Source: Hevea brasiliensis (lineage: Eukaryota > Streptophyta > Magnoliopsida > Malpighiales > Euphorbiaceae). From it: a stretch of DNA of 64,000 bases. Shown here piece by piece: positions 36,346-48,393 of this stretch. The notes under the pieces were generated by a model that was given only the letters and a program-made list of their open reading frames with translations, was not told the origin of the DNA and ran no database searches. Each line of letters opens with the position of its first letter. Position 1 is the first letter of the stretch. The stretch covers positions 125,684,394 to 125,748,393 of the forward strand of contig NC_079493.1 in the NCBI RefSeq assembly GCF_030052815.1, in the 5' to 3' direction. Made by a program: the position numbers and the translations under genes.

Positions 36346-37650
36346 TCTTATCTTTCAAATATTTTTAGCAATGTTTAAACAAAATTACAAAAAAAAAAAG
36401 ATACAGAAGTGAATTTTATCATCTCATCATACCTAAAAGACGAGGAATCTGACCCTGAAAGTTTTCCCCATCATCAATTGATTGCCCATACTGCATTATT
36501 TCCTCCCCTGACTGTACTGCAGAAGACTGTACCAAAGTGAAGCCAAAATTCTCCATTCAATGTAAAGAAAAAAAAGTCTAGGTTATAAACAGATGATATA
36601 GAAAAACAACTGCACTCATTCTTAGTTTGAAATGCATATTTTTACACGGTGGCAGACAGGTTTTAAAACAGTCTTGTCTTCAAAAACATGCATCTCTCTT
36701 TGCTAGTTGCAACTAACAGATCATCTAACTGCAAAGATTTCCCACATTCAACACGGACACAGGCACTCAAAAGACACGTTTGCATGTATGTCTATAATAT
36801 AAACTAACAATGAAACTGCATTTTCTTAAACATTCAATATTCAACTTATTGCAGAGGATGCAGATGGAGGAGAGGCGAAGATATATTGAAAGTAGAGTAG
36901 AAATAAGAGTAACAAAGTGGAGGGTAAGTGTCAATCTTGAACGGTGAACAACAAGTAATAAATACACTAAATCACTTTAACAGTGAAATGGATTTCCATT
37001 GTGACCAACTTAATTTATCCCTTCAAGGACAATCTTAAAGTGCAGATAAAATAAAATCCATGGCCATAATACACATAATGTTAAAAATTTATTCATACCA
37101 CAAGCTCCTGAAGCAATGTCCGAAGCATATTTTCTAACAATTGATTCTCGTCTTGGGCTAGTTTGGTTTGCCTCTGTCATTTAACAATTCAATGAATTGA
37201 ATAAAAATTGACTATAATGTGCAGGACTAAAAAATAAAAAAGGATTATAATTGCCTGTCATTTTCATATCTACATATATATGGATGAAAATCCAAGTCTC
37301 ACCTGGGGTTTAATGAATTCTTGAACGGTCTGGAGAGCAAAGCTTTCAGGTGGTCCAGGCTGCAATATGGCCCTTCTAAATTCTTCCTGAGAACAAATGA
37401 CAGATAAAATAGTCATAATAGAAATTATAGAATGAAAACATACCAAGTAACTAAATTTAGTAGTACTAGAAAAAATTTTGCCATCACAGAAGCGAATATG
37501 AATCCAAAAACAAGTGTAAAGCCCAAAAATCTAAACTAGAAAATCTTTTCTCTCAAATAGTAGCTAAAACTAATCAAAGAGTGCTGAAATTCCAAAAGAA
37601 AAAAATTAAAACCCTAATGAAATTACAAAAGATACAAGAAACCTTACCAT
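26821..37650 (-). CDS. THO1: THO complex subunit 1 (HPR1)
   Basis: Minus-strand exons: 37648-37650, 37303-37386, 37099-37173, 36433-36526, 35280-35425, 35095-35166, 34360-34432, 34197-34262, 34055-34101, 33276-33347, 33005-33130, 32846-32911, 32706-32747, 31230-31346, 31032-31114, 29567-29633, 28626-28697, 28432-28482, 27578-27637, 27344-27493, 26821-27081. All are GT-AG, and the frame runs through 608 codons, close to Arabidopsis HPR1. The first coding exon is the ATG alone. Exon 2 begins EEFRRAILQPGPPESFALQT, the hallmark N-terminus. Later segments include ERSAVNIKGVFNTSNETKYE (across exons 7-8), LKDPSFRRHVLVQCLILFDY and VYCWKGLRFSARQDLDGFSR; the C-terminal tail is acidic. THO/TREX couples transcription to mRNP packaging and export in the nucleus and supports small-RNA production in plants. 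Introns carry a hAT-like MITE and microsatellites; the longest (29634-31031) is about 1.4 kb. Confidence 0.95.
29840..30103. mobile_element. non-autonomous hAT-like MITE in a THO1 intron
   Basis: A 264-bp element whose ends are imperfect terminal inverted repeats: TAGACCCAGCC at the left, and TAAACCCGGCC read inward from the right (9 of 11 match). It is flanked by an exact 8-bp duplication GAAAGATG at 29832-29839 and 30104-30111. The 8-bp target duplication and TA-starting inverted repeats are the hAT signature. The interior is non-coding, with GGTTC/GAACC-rich words and a poly-T tract near 29960. It lies between THO1 exons 15 and 16. Confidence 0.82.
31156..31197. repeat. (GA)n microsatellite in a 115-bp THO1 intron
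   Basis: About 20 GA units inside the intron 31115-31229. On the THO1 sense strand this is a (CT)n tract lying about 40 nt before the acceptor, making up over a third of the intron. Confidence 0.92.
36308..36344. repeat. (AC)n microsatellite in THO1 intron 4
   Basis: About 18 AC units in the intron between THO1 exons 4 and 5 (35426-36432). Confidence 0.92.
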
Positions 37651-37869
37651 TTTCAAGATTCTACCACGCAGCAGACTCAAGCAAGCACGAAGCAAAGTCT
37701 CAATACCAACCTATAAACAATGCTTCAATCTGCAATTACGAAACTGCTGAAGCTGGGAAACTGCTGAAGCTGGGTACGTAATCGAAGTAGACCCAAAATC
37801 AAAACGAACAAAGGGGAAGAGAGAACCGCTGGGTGATTTTCAAGCCAGAAAGAAACCAAAAACGAGACA

Positions 37870-40800
37870 GTGGGTGCGGCCCGACCCGTTAACGTTAAAG
37901 CCCACGGACGTCTTCACCTTTTGATTAAAAATTTAAAAAATTTTTTTTAAATATTAAAAAATTATATTAAAAAAGATTTGAGAATAAGTAAAATATATAT
38001 AATTTTTAATTAATTAGAATCATATTCAGAATTATATTTAAAATTTTTAACTCTAATTAAAATTAAAGAATAATTATAAAAACTTTGAAATTTATCATAA
38101 TATATAATTTAATAAATTTGAGTTATATTATTTTAAAATATTATTTTAATAATACTTTACAGTGAGCGATGTAGAGGAAGTTTCGGATCTTGAGTGCGGC
38201 CCGACCCGTTAATATTTAAGCCCACCGGCATCTTCACCCTCTTGATTAAAAATTTAAAAATCTCTTTTTTTTAAATATTAAAAAATGATATTAAGTAAGA
38301 TTTGAGAATAAGTAAAATATATATAATTTTTAATTAATTAGAATCATATTCAGAATTATATTTAAAATTTTTAACTATAATTAAAATTAAAGAATAATTA
38401 TAAAAACTTTGAAATTTATCATAATATGTAATTTAATAAATTTGAGTTATATTATTTTAAATATTATTTTAATAATACTTTACAGTGAGCGATGTAGAGG
38501 AAGTTTCGGATTTTGAGTACGGCCCAACCCGTTAATGTTTAATCCCACGGGCATCTTCACCCTCTTGATTAAAAATTTAAAAATCTCTTTTTTTTTTAAT
38601 ATTAAAAAATTATATTAAGTAAGATTTGAGAATAAGTAAAATATATATAATTTTTAATTAATTAGAATCATATTCAGAATTATATTTACAATTTTTAACT
38701 CTAATTAAAATTAAAGAATAATTATAAAAACTTTGAAATTTATCATAATATGTAATTTAATAAATTTGAGTTATATTATTTTAAAATATTATTTTAATAA
38801 TACTTTACAGTGAGCGATGTAGAGGAAGTTTCGGATTTTGAGTGCGGCCCGACCCGTTAATGTTTAAGCCCACGGTCATCTTCACCCTCTTGATTAAAAA
38901 TTTAAAAATTCCTTTTTTTTAAATATTAAAAAATTATATTAAGTAAGATTTGAGAATAAGTAAAATATATATAATTTTTAATTAATTAGAATCATATTCA
39001 GAATTATATTTAAAATTTTTAACTCTAATTAAAATTAAAGAATAATTATAAAAACTTTGAAATTTATCATAATTTAATACATTTGAGTTATATTATTTTA
39101 AAATATTATTTTAATAATACTTTACAGTGAGCGATGTAGAGGAAGTTTCGGATCTTGAGTGCGGCCCGACCCGTTAATGTTTAAGCCCACCGGCATCTTC
39201 ACCCTCTTGATTAAAAATTTAAAAATCTCTTTTTTTAAAATATTAAAAAATGATATTAAGTAAGATTTGAGAATAAGTAAAATATATATAATTTTTAATT
39301 AATTAGAATCATATTCAGAATTATATTTAAAATTTTTAACTCTAATTAAAATTAAAGAATAATTATAAAAACTTTGAAATTTATCATAATATGTAATTTA
39401 ATAAATTTGAGTTATATTATTTTAATAGTACTTTACAGTGAGCGATGTAGAGGAAGTTTCGGATCTTGAGTGCGGCCCGACCCGTTAATGTTTAAGTCCA
39501 CGGACATCTTCACCCTCTTGATTAAAAATTTAAAAATTTCTTTTTTTTAAATATTAAAAAATTATATTAAGTAAGATTTGAGAATAAGTAAAATATATAT
39601 AATTTTTAATTAATTAGAATCATATTCAGAATTATATTTAAAATTTTTAATTCTAATTAAAATTACGAACTATTGAAATCTATTGAAATTTAATGTCAAG
39701 TAGACCCAGAATCAAAACGAACAAAGGGGAAGAGAGAAACCGCTGGGTGATTTTCAAGCTAGAAAGAAACCAAAAACGAGACAGTGGGTGCGGCCCGACC
39801 CGTTAACGTTAAAGCCCACGGACGTCTTCACCTCTTGATTAAAAATTTAAAAATTTTTTTTAAAATATTAAAAAATTATATTAAATAAGATTTGAGAATA
39901 AGTAAAATATATATAATTTTTAATTAATTAGAATCATATTCAGAATTATATTTAAAATTTTTAACTCTAATTAAAATTAAAGAATAATTATAAAAAATTT
40001 GAAATTTATCATATTATATAATTTAATAAATTTGAGTTATATTATTTTAAAATATTATTTTAATAATACTTTACAGTGAGCGATGTAGAGGAAGTTTCGG
40101 ATCTTGAGTGCGGCCCGACTCGTTAATGTTACGCATTAAGTTAAGCCCACGGGCGTCTTCACCCTCTTGATTAAAAATTTAAAGTTTTTTTTTTAAATAT
40201 TAAAAAATTATATTAAGTAAGATTTGAGAATAAGTAAAATATATATAATTTTTAATTAATTAGAATCATATTCAGAATTATATTTAAAATTTTTAACTCT
40301 AATTAAAATTAAAGAATAATTATAAAAACTTTGAAATTTATTATAATATATAATTTAATAAATTTGAGTTATATTATTTTAAAATATTATTTTAATAATA
40401 CTTTACAGTGAGCGATGTAGAGGAAGTTTCGGGTCTTGAGTGCGGCCCAACCCATTAATGTTTAAGCCCAAGGGCATCTTCACCCTCTTGATTAAAAATT
40501 TAAAAATTCATTTTTTTTAAATATTAAAAAATTATATTAAGTAAGATTTAAGAATAAGTAAAATATATATAATTTTTAATTAATTAGAATCATATTCAGA
40601 ATTGTATTTAAAATTTTTAACTCTAATTAAAATTAAAGAATAATTATAAAAACTTTGAAATTTATCATAATATATAATTTAATAAATTTGAGTTATATTA
40701 TTTTAAAATATTATTTTAATAGTACTTTACAGTGAGCCATGTAGAGGAAGTTTCGGATTTTGAGTGCGGCCTGACCCGTTAATGTTTAAGCCCACGGGCA

Positions 40801-43800
40801 TCTTCACCCTCTTGATTAAAAATTTAAAAATCCCTTTTTTTTAATACTAAAAAATTATATTAAGTAAGATTTGAGAATAAGTAAAATATATATAATTTTT
40901 AATTAATTAGAATCATATTCAGAATTATATTTAAAATTTTTAACTCTAATTAAAATTAAAGAATAATTATAAAAACTTTGACATTTATCATAATATGTAA
41001 TTTAATAAATTTGAGTTATATTATTTTAAAATATTATTTTAATAATACTTTACAGTGAGCGGTGTAGAGGAAGTTTCAGATTTTGAGTACGGCCCGACCC
41101 ATTAATATTTAAGCCCACGGACATCTTCACCCTCTTGATTAAAAATTTAAAAATCATTTTTTTAAAATATTAAAAAATTATATTAAGTAAGATTTGAGAA
41201 TAAGTAAAATATATATAATTTTTAATTAATTTAAATCATATTCAGAATTATATTTAAAATTTTTAACTCTAATTAAAATTAAAGAATAATTATAAAAACT
41301 TTGAAATTTATCATAATATGTAAGTTAATAAATTTGAGTTATATTATTTTAAAATATTATTTTAATAATACTTTACAGTGAGCGATGTAGAGGAAGTTTT
41401 GGATTTTGAGTGCGGCCCGACTCGTTAATGTTTAAGCCCATGGGCATCTTCACCCTCTTGATTAAAAATTTAAAAATCCCTTTTTTTAAAATATTAAAAA
41501 ATTATATTAAGTAAGATTTGAGAATAAGTAAAATATATATAATTTTTAATTAATTAGAATCATATTCAGAATTATATTTAAAATTTTTAACTCTAATTAA
41601 AATTAAAGAATAATTATAAAAACTTTGAAATTTATCATAATATATAATTTAATAAATTTGAGTTATATTATTTTAAAATATTATTTTAATAATACTTTAC
41701 AGTGAGCGATGTAGAGGAAGTTTCGGATCTTGAGTGCGGCCCGACCCGTTAATGTTTAAGCCCACGGGCATCTTCACCCTCTTGATTAAAAATTTAAAAA
41801 TCTCTTTTTTTAAAATATTAAAAAATTATATTAAGTAAGATTTGAGAATAAGTAAAATATATATAATTTTTAATTAATTAGAATCATATTCAGAATTATA
41901 TTTAAAATTTTTAACTCTAATTAAAATTAAAGAATAATTATAAAAACTTTGAAATTTATCATAATATGTAATTTAATAAATTTGAGTTATATTATTTTAA
42001 AATATTATTTTAATAATACTTTACAGTGAGCGATGTAGAGGAAGTTTCGGATCTTGAGTGCGGCCCGACCCGTTAATGTTTAAGTCTACGGACATCTTCA
42101 CCCTCTTGATTAAAAATTTAAAAATTCTTTTTTTTTAAATATTAAAAAATTATATTAAGTAAGATTTGATAATAAGTAAAATATATATAATTTTTAATTA
42201 ATTAGAATCATATTCAGAATTATATTTAAAATTTTTAACTCTAATTAAAATTAAAGAATAATTATAAAAACTTTGAAATTTATCATAATATATAATTTAA
42301 TAAATTTGAGTTATATTATTTTAAAATATTATTTTAATAATACTTTACAGTGAGCGATGTAGAAGAAGTTTCGGATCTTGAGTGTGGCCCGACCCGTTAA
42401 TATTTAAGCCCACGGGCATCTTCACCCTCTTGATTAAAAATTTAAAAATCCCTTTTTTTTAAATATTAAAAAATTATATTAAGTAAGATTTGAGAATAAG
42501 TAAAATATATATAATTTTTAATTAATTAGAATCATATTCAGAATTATATTTAAAATTTTTAACTCTAATTAAAATTAAAGAATAATTATAAAAACTTTGA
42601 AATTTATCATAATATGTAATTTAATAAATATGAGTTATATTATTTTAAAATATTATTTTAATAATACTTTACAGTGAGCGATGTAGAGGAAGTTTCGGAT
42701 CTTGAGTGTGGCCCGACCCGTTAATATTTAAGTCCACGGACATCTTCACCCTCTTGATTAAAAATTTAAAAATTCCTTTTTTTTTTAAATATTAAAAAAT
42801 TATATTAAATAAGATTTGAGAATAAGTAAAATATATATAATTTTTAATTAATTAGAATCATATTCAGAATTATATTTAAAATTTTTAACTCTAATTAAAA
42901 TTAAAGAATAATTATAAAAACTTTTAAATTTTTCATAATATATAATTTAATAAATTTGAGTTATATTATTTTAAAATATTATTTTAATAATACTTTACAG
43001 TGAGCGATGTAGAGGAAGTTTCGGATCTTGAGTGCAGCCCGACCCGTTAATATTTAAGCCCACGGGCATCTTCACCCTCTTGATTAAAAATTTAAAAATC
43101 CCTTTTTTTAAAATATTAAAAAATTATATTAAGTAAGATTTGAGAATAAGTAAAATATATATAATTTTTAATTAATTAGAATCATATTCAGAATTATATT
43201 TAAAATTTTTAACTCTAATTAAAATTAAAGAATAATTATAAAAACTTTGAAATTTATCATAATATGTAATTTAATAAATTTGAGTTATACTATTTTAAAA
43301 TATTATTTTAATAATACTTTCTGATGGCGATGTAGAGGAAGTTTGGATCTTGAGTGCGGCTGGCAGTTAATGTTTAAGCCCACAGGCATCTTCACCCTCT
43401 TGATTAAAAATTTAAAAATCCCTTTTTTTAAAATATTAAAAAATTATATTGAGTAAGATTTGAGAATAAGTAAAATATATATAATTTTTAATTAATTAGA
43501 ATCATATTCAGAATTATATTTAAAATTTTTAACTCTAATTAAAATTAAAGAATAATTATAAAAACTTTGAAATTTATCATAATATGTAATTTAATAAATT
43601 TGAGTTATACTATTTTAAAATATTATTTTAATAATACTTTACAGTGAGCGATGTAGAGGAAGTTTCGGATCTTGAGTGCGGCCCGACCCGTTAATGTTTA
43701 AGCCCACAGGCATCTTCACCCTCTTGATTAAAAATTTAAAAATCCCTTTTTTTTAAATATTAAAAAATTATATTGAGTAAGATTTGAGAATAAGTAAAAT

Positions 43801-44289
43801 ATATATAATTTTTAATTAATTAGAATCATATTCAGAATTATATTTAAAATTTTTAACTCTAATTAAAATTAAAGAATAATTATAAAAACTTTGAAATTTA
43901 TCATAATATGTAATTTAACAAATTTGAGTTATATTATTTTAAAATATTATTTTAATAATACTTTACAGTGAGCGATGTAGAGGAAGTTTCGGATCTTGAG
44001 TGTGGCCCGACCCGTTAATGTTTAAGCCTACGGGCATCTTCACCCTCTTGATTAAAAATTTAAAAATCTCTTTTTTTTAAATATTAAAAAATTATATTAA
44101 GTAAGATTTGAGAATAAGTAAAATATATATAATTTTTAATTAATTAGAATCATATTCAGAATTATATTTAAAATTTTTAACTCTAATTAAAATTAAAGAA
44201 TAATTATAAAAACTTTGAAATTTATCATAGTATATAATTTAATAAATTTGAGTTATATTATTTTAAAATATTATTTTAATAATACTTTA
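37870..44289 (-). repeat. tandem array of 20 units of about 324 bp, derived from the THO1 promoter
   Basis: Twenty consecutive units fill the space between the THO1 5' end and the NLR 3' end. The shared end motif ACAGTGAGCGATGTAGAGG recurs at 38159, 38482, 38807, 39124, 39435, 40073, 40405, 40729, 41052, 41375, 41699, 42023, 42347, 42671, 42997, a diverged form at 43321, then 43641 and 43965. Spacing is mostly 323-326 bp. Each unit has a GC-rich core (CGGCCCGACCCGTTAA, then AAGCCCAC and GGGCATCTTCACCCTCTTG) and about 220 bp of A/T-rich sequence including ATATATATAATTTTTAATTA. The first core (37873-37920) directly adjoins the THO1 leader, so the monomer looks like amplified THO1 upstream sequence. 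AGCCCA (Site II TGGGCT in THO1 orientation) survives in 15 of 20 units. Units are highly similar, which suggests recent or homogenised amplification. Confidence 0.95.
39698..39817 (-). repeat. second copy of the THO1 5' flank inside the array
   Basis: About 120 bp nearly identical to 37785-37904, the DNA 135-255 bases upstream of the THO1 ATG. Shared stretches include AAGTAGACCC, ATCAAAACGAACAAAGGGGA and AAACCAAAAACGAGACAGTG, running into the GC-rich array core. It follows a truncated array unit ending near 39690. This points to a duplication of a block that included the gene's 5' end plus several units, and makes it a possible second THO1 promoter or start site about 2 kb upstream. Confidence 0.9.
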
Positions 44290-44615
44290 GTGCTTGAATA
44301 TAAATTATATATTTTTTCATTACATTTTAGTTTATAATATTTTATTTTATTTTTGTCTTTAAAATTTGAAGTTCAATTACATTTTAATTTCTAAATTAAT
44401 ATTTTATAAAATATAAATTATATCTTGCTTGCAATTTCTGATTTGTAGTTCAATAGCACTGATAAACCTGATACTTCAGCATTTCAAACAATTAGGCAGA
44501 CATAAATAGCTAGAAGTTGGTGCGTGAAAGTATACTTTATACAAACAGCGAGAATATAGAATGCCTTGATTACATTGTTCTTCATTGGATTTCAATCTCT
44601 GGGATGTGAACAATC
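44290..44615. other. short AT-rich spacer between the array and the NLR gene
   Basis: AT-rich sequence without repeat units or genes; it probably includes the NLR 3'-UTR. Confidence 0.5.
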
Positions 44616-47600
44616 TTAAACTAATCCTTGCCTGCAGAAGCTGGGACCATTGACAATCTTCAGTTTCTGTAAAGAGGCAAGCTCACGTATCCCTTCAGGT
44701 AGTGTTTGTAGGCTAGAGCAATCTGAAATTTCAAGTTCTTGAAGCAATGAGAAGTTCCTTATCCATTCAGGCAAAGCCACTAGATTATAGCAACTTAAAA
44801 TCCTGAGTTCTTGCAATGAAGTAACATCCTGAAGCCTTTCTGGGAGATCAAAAAGTCAAGGAAGATAATCAATAATCAAATGACGCGGGCTCCTGAGGCC
44901 TTGCCATTGGATGCCATTGTCATTAAACAGATCAAGCGTGCTGCATTCACCGATCTCCAGACTTGTGAGTTGAGTGAGAAAATTGATTCCTTGTAAAAGA
45001 AATTTTAGTCTAGGACAATTTTTAATCCGCAATTTCTTGAGAGAAGTGAGGTTCTGCAGCCCTTCTTTTGGCAAACACTCAAGATCTTCATCTTTATCAA
45101 TAAACAGAAACTCTATAGTTGAAAAGGCGGATAAAGAGGAGAAAAATGTAGGGAAGGTCGATGATGCTGTCACCAGCATACTAGAATTGATAAGATGAAG
45201 AGATTCCAGACAAGAAAAGAAAGGCATCATAGTCATTTTGGAACACCTCTGAATGGTTAATTGAGTAAGGCATGGAAATAGGTGTTTCAGATATAGATTG
45301 TGGCTTGCTGTTAATGCTTCTGTCCCATCATTCTCATTAATCAATTCCCTCTGTTTCCATCCCTTGAAATTAGGCAAATTGTAAAGCCAAAGCTCCGCTA
45401 GTGATGGAAAGAAAGCCGTATCTGGTGGTGATGAAGAAATGATCTCATTAATACCATATTCTATGTATTCCAGAGCAGCTAATTTGCGAAGATGAAGAAA
45501 CCTGAGAGATGGAAGATGCTCCAATGGTGGGAGATGCTGGCATTTGGGACAATTTCTTATGGTAATTCTAACAATATTTCTAAGTGAGGGAAGCCAACTT
45601 GAAAATTTTACACCACCATATCCTTCCACCCATAAATGTTTCAGATTTGGATGAGGTTGGAGGATCTCCAAAAGTGATTCATCACTCTTACTAACATCAG
45701 CCTCTGTTGGGATCCATTGTAATCCTAGGAACTGAAGGCATTTCTTTTCCTTCAAGTTTGCTTCCTTTGATTCTGAATCAGCATCAGTCAAGCATTCAAG
45801 GTTCTTAAACCATATCTCACCCTTGCGAAGATTTAGGCCATTAAGTTCATTAAGCTTTGCTCTATCTAACCCGGCCCCTTTATCTCGTGGCACAATGAAT
45901 CTTGATAATGTCCGCAGAGAAGTCAATTCTCCCAGTCCAGGTGGCATGTATGCCAAACTAGGACATTTGTTGATCACTAGATGTCTGAGATTGATCAATT
46001 TTCTAATGTCCCTGGGCAGCTCTACAAGTCTTTCACAACGTGAGAGCAGCAGAGTTTGCAAGTTCTGCAAATTGCAAATAGAACCTGGAAGTCTTTCTAT
46101 GAGATTATTACCAGAGATGTCAAGATACCTCAAGTGCTTCAACTTACCAACGGAGCATGGCAGCTTTTCAATACCTAAACAATGCATGTCCAACACACGC
46201 AATCGTCTAAAATTTGAAGTAAGAATGGCTTGACTGGATTCATTTATCCAACGATCATTAACAGGTAAAAGGAAGGTCCTCAATCCCTTTACCTTCCCTA
46301 AGTGCCTTGGAACTTCCCATGCATAGTATAGAGACCCTTCAAATGACAAATGGCGTACTCTTCCAGATGTATTTTCAACATCAATTCCTGAAATTGAGCA
46401 ATCAGTCCCTGCTACAGTTTGTGCAAGATCATGTATCAGGTCATGCATTTTGCAACTTATTATGTTATCACAATCATCTTTTTCAACCTCTTGAAAAAAT
46501 GATCTCAACAGCAAATCATTGAAATATTGATCACCAATTTCCTCTAAATTCTGATTTCCACCTGAAGATAGAATATAACCTTGTGCCATCCACAGCAGGA
46601 TCAACTGATCTTTACAGATGCTGTTGCCCTTGGGGAATATTGAACAATAGGCAAACATTGACGCAGATTAACGGCCAAGTGATCATAGCTCAGCTTCAGT
46701 ACTGGTAAAATATCATTAGATTCTTCAGATAACTTCCAGATTTCGCTATTATCAATGGCCAACCAATCACTTTCTTCTGTTTTGAATTGCATAACACTCC
46801 CCAAAGTTTTTACAGCTAGAGGGACTCCTTTGCACCTCTCAATTATTCTTTTACCAATTGCTTCCAGGTTTGCATCAACTGTCTCCTGTCTCTCTGGAAA
46901 TGCAACTTTCTTAAACAATGTCCAAGATTCTTCTTCAGTTAGACCTTTCAACAAGTATGAGGATTCCACACCCATAACAGATGCAACTTTTCTACTTCGA
47001 GTGGTCACAAGAATCTTACTCCCCTTAGCACCACCTACTAACAAATTTTTCAAGCAGATCCATCTCTCAAGGTTCTCATTGCACATATCATCCAAAACAA
47101 GAAGGTACCTCTTATCAATCAATTTTTCTCGAAGGCGAATTTGCAACAGATCCATATCTAAGTTACCCACTTCATCATTTGTCATGGAAGTTAAGATTTT
47201 TCGAACAACCTTTTCTACATCAAAATCTTCAGTAACACACACCCACATCCTCTTTTCAAAAAAGTTAACCACCCTTTCATCACTATAAACGAATTGGGCA
47301 AGAGTAGTTTTACCTAAACCTCCAATACCAACAACTGGAATAATGGAACAATTTTCCTGCTTGCCAGAGGACATAAGCAATTCTATAATTTCCTCTTTAT
47401 TCTTATCTCTACCAACAACTTCTGAAGTCAGAACAAAAGAGTGAGTTTGCCCCCTCTCCCTATTCCCAACTTGCAAGTTTACGACTCTCTCCCTGAAATT
47501 GAACCTACCCATATCTTCTGCAATTCTATCTAATCTCCCTCTGATGTTCTTAATTTTACGGCTAATTTTGCCTCTAAAAGCGATTGAATTTGGAGATACC

Positions 47601-47902
47601 TTTTCGATTTTCCAACCATGAGTCTCCACCTGAAGCTGTGAAGCTCTGGTTGCAGCTGCATCCAGCAAGTCATCAGCATCAAAGACAACATCTTTAAGCT
47701 TTCTTATCCAGTCTTGCACCAAATGGCTCTTTTCTTGTCTCTCCTCAGCATCAAGAAGAGCGGCTTTGATGGTGGAAAGCGTGTTCTCAAGCTCCTGCAA
47801 GTCCTTTTTCACACCATACAAAGACCCGATTTCTTGGAAGAGAGAAGAGCCCAGCTTGGTCAGTATCTCAGTAGCTACACCAAATGGAATTGCCTCTGCC
47901 AT
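44616..47902 (-). pseudogene. coiled-coil NLR (RGA-type resistance protein), frame broken
   Basis: Intronless CNL-type gene. From the ATG at 47902 (MAEAIPFGVATEILTKLG; another ATG at 47929 is possible) it encodes a coiled-coil domain with DADDLLDAAA. The NB-ARC follows: P-loop GIGGLGKTT, kinase-2 RYLLVLDDM followed by CNE instead of the usual VWNE, RNBS-B GSKILVTTRS, and CKGVPLAVKTLG. After LSYDHLAVNLRQC one base is missing from a run at 46653-46655 (TGTTTGCC for TGTTTTGCC). The shifted frame continues the family: FAYCSIFPKG, LLWMAQGYI, MHDLIHDLAQ, then about 500 residues of leucine-rich repeats. A TGA at 44856-44858 interrupts the LRR, where homologues read on, and repeat sequence continues to 44616. 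Such receptors sense pathogen effectors and trigger immune signalling. Two lesions make it a pseudogene, unless the one-base gap is an assembly error; even then the protein lacks its last about 80 residues. Confidence 0.88.
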
Positions 47903-47929
47903 CTTGTGTGAACCTGAAGCTTCAGGCAT

Positions 47930-48342
47930 GAACCAGAATGGTCAACGAGATGCAAATGGCTGAATACAAAGAAAAGAGCCAAAGGGCGAGCTTAAAAGTC
48001 AGGCTGAGAGGATGAAAAGCACTAGCTATCCGCAAAAATCACCTGTTAGTTTTATAAAAAAAAGTCAACTCAACTGAGGCATGAATTTGCTTTTTCCCCC
48101 TAAACCTAATTAAAATTTATTTTTTAATTATTTAAATATATTTTAATTTTAATTAGTATTATTATTTATAAAAATTTTTAATTAATTTAATTTTATAAAT
48201 TTTAAATAATAATTTATATAAAAAATTATTTTAATTAATAATTTAAATTTTAAAAATTTAATAATCCTATAAAATATATAAGTTTTATTTTATATAAAAT
48301 AAAATATATAAAAATTTATAAATATTATTATAAAATAAATAA

Positions 48343-48393
<51 letters not shown>

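Noticed and set aside
37870..44289. CRISPR-like or centromeric satellite interpretation of the array
   Set aside because: Units are contiguous without unique spacers, and the core matches the adjacent gene promoter. Nothing indicates a centromere.
46755..47288. Plus-strand 177-codon frame opposite the NLR
   Set aside because: Antisense shadow of the NB-ARC coding sequence, with no motif of its own.
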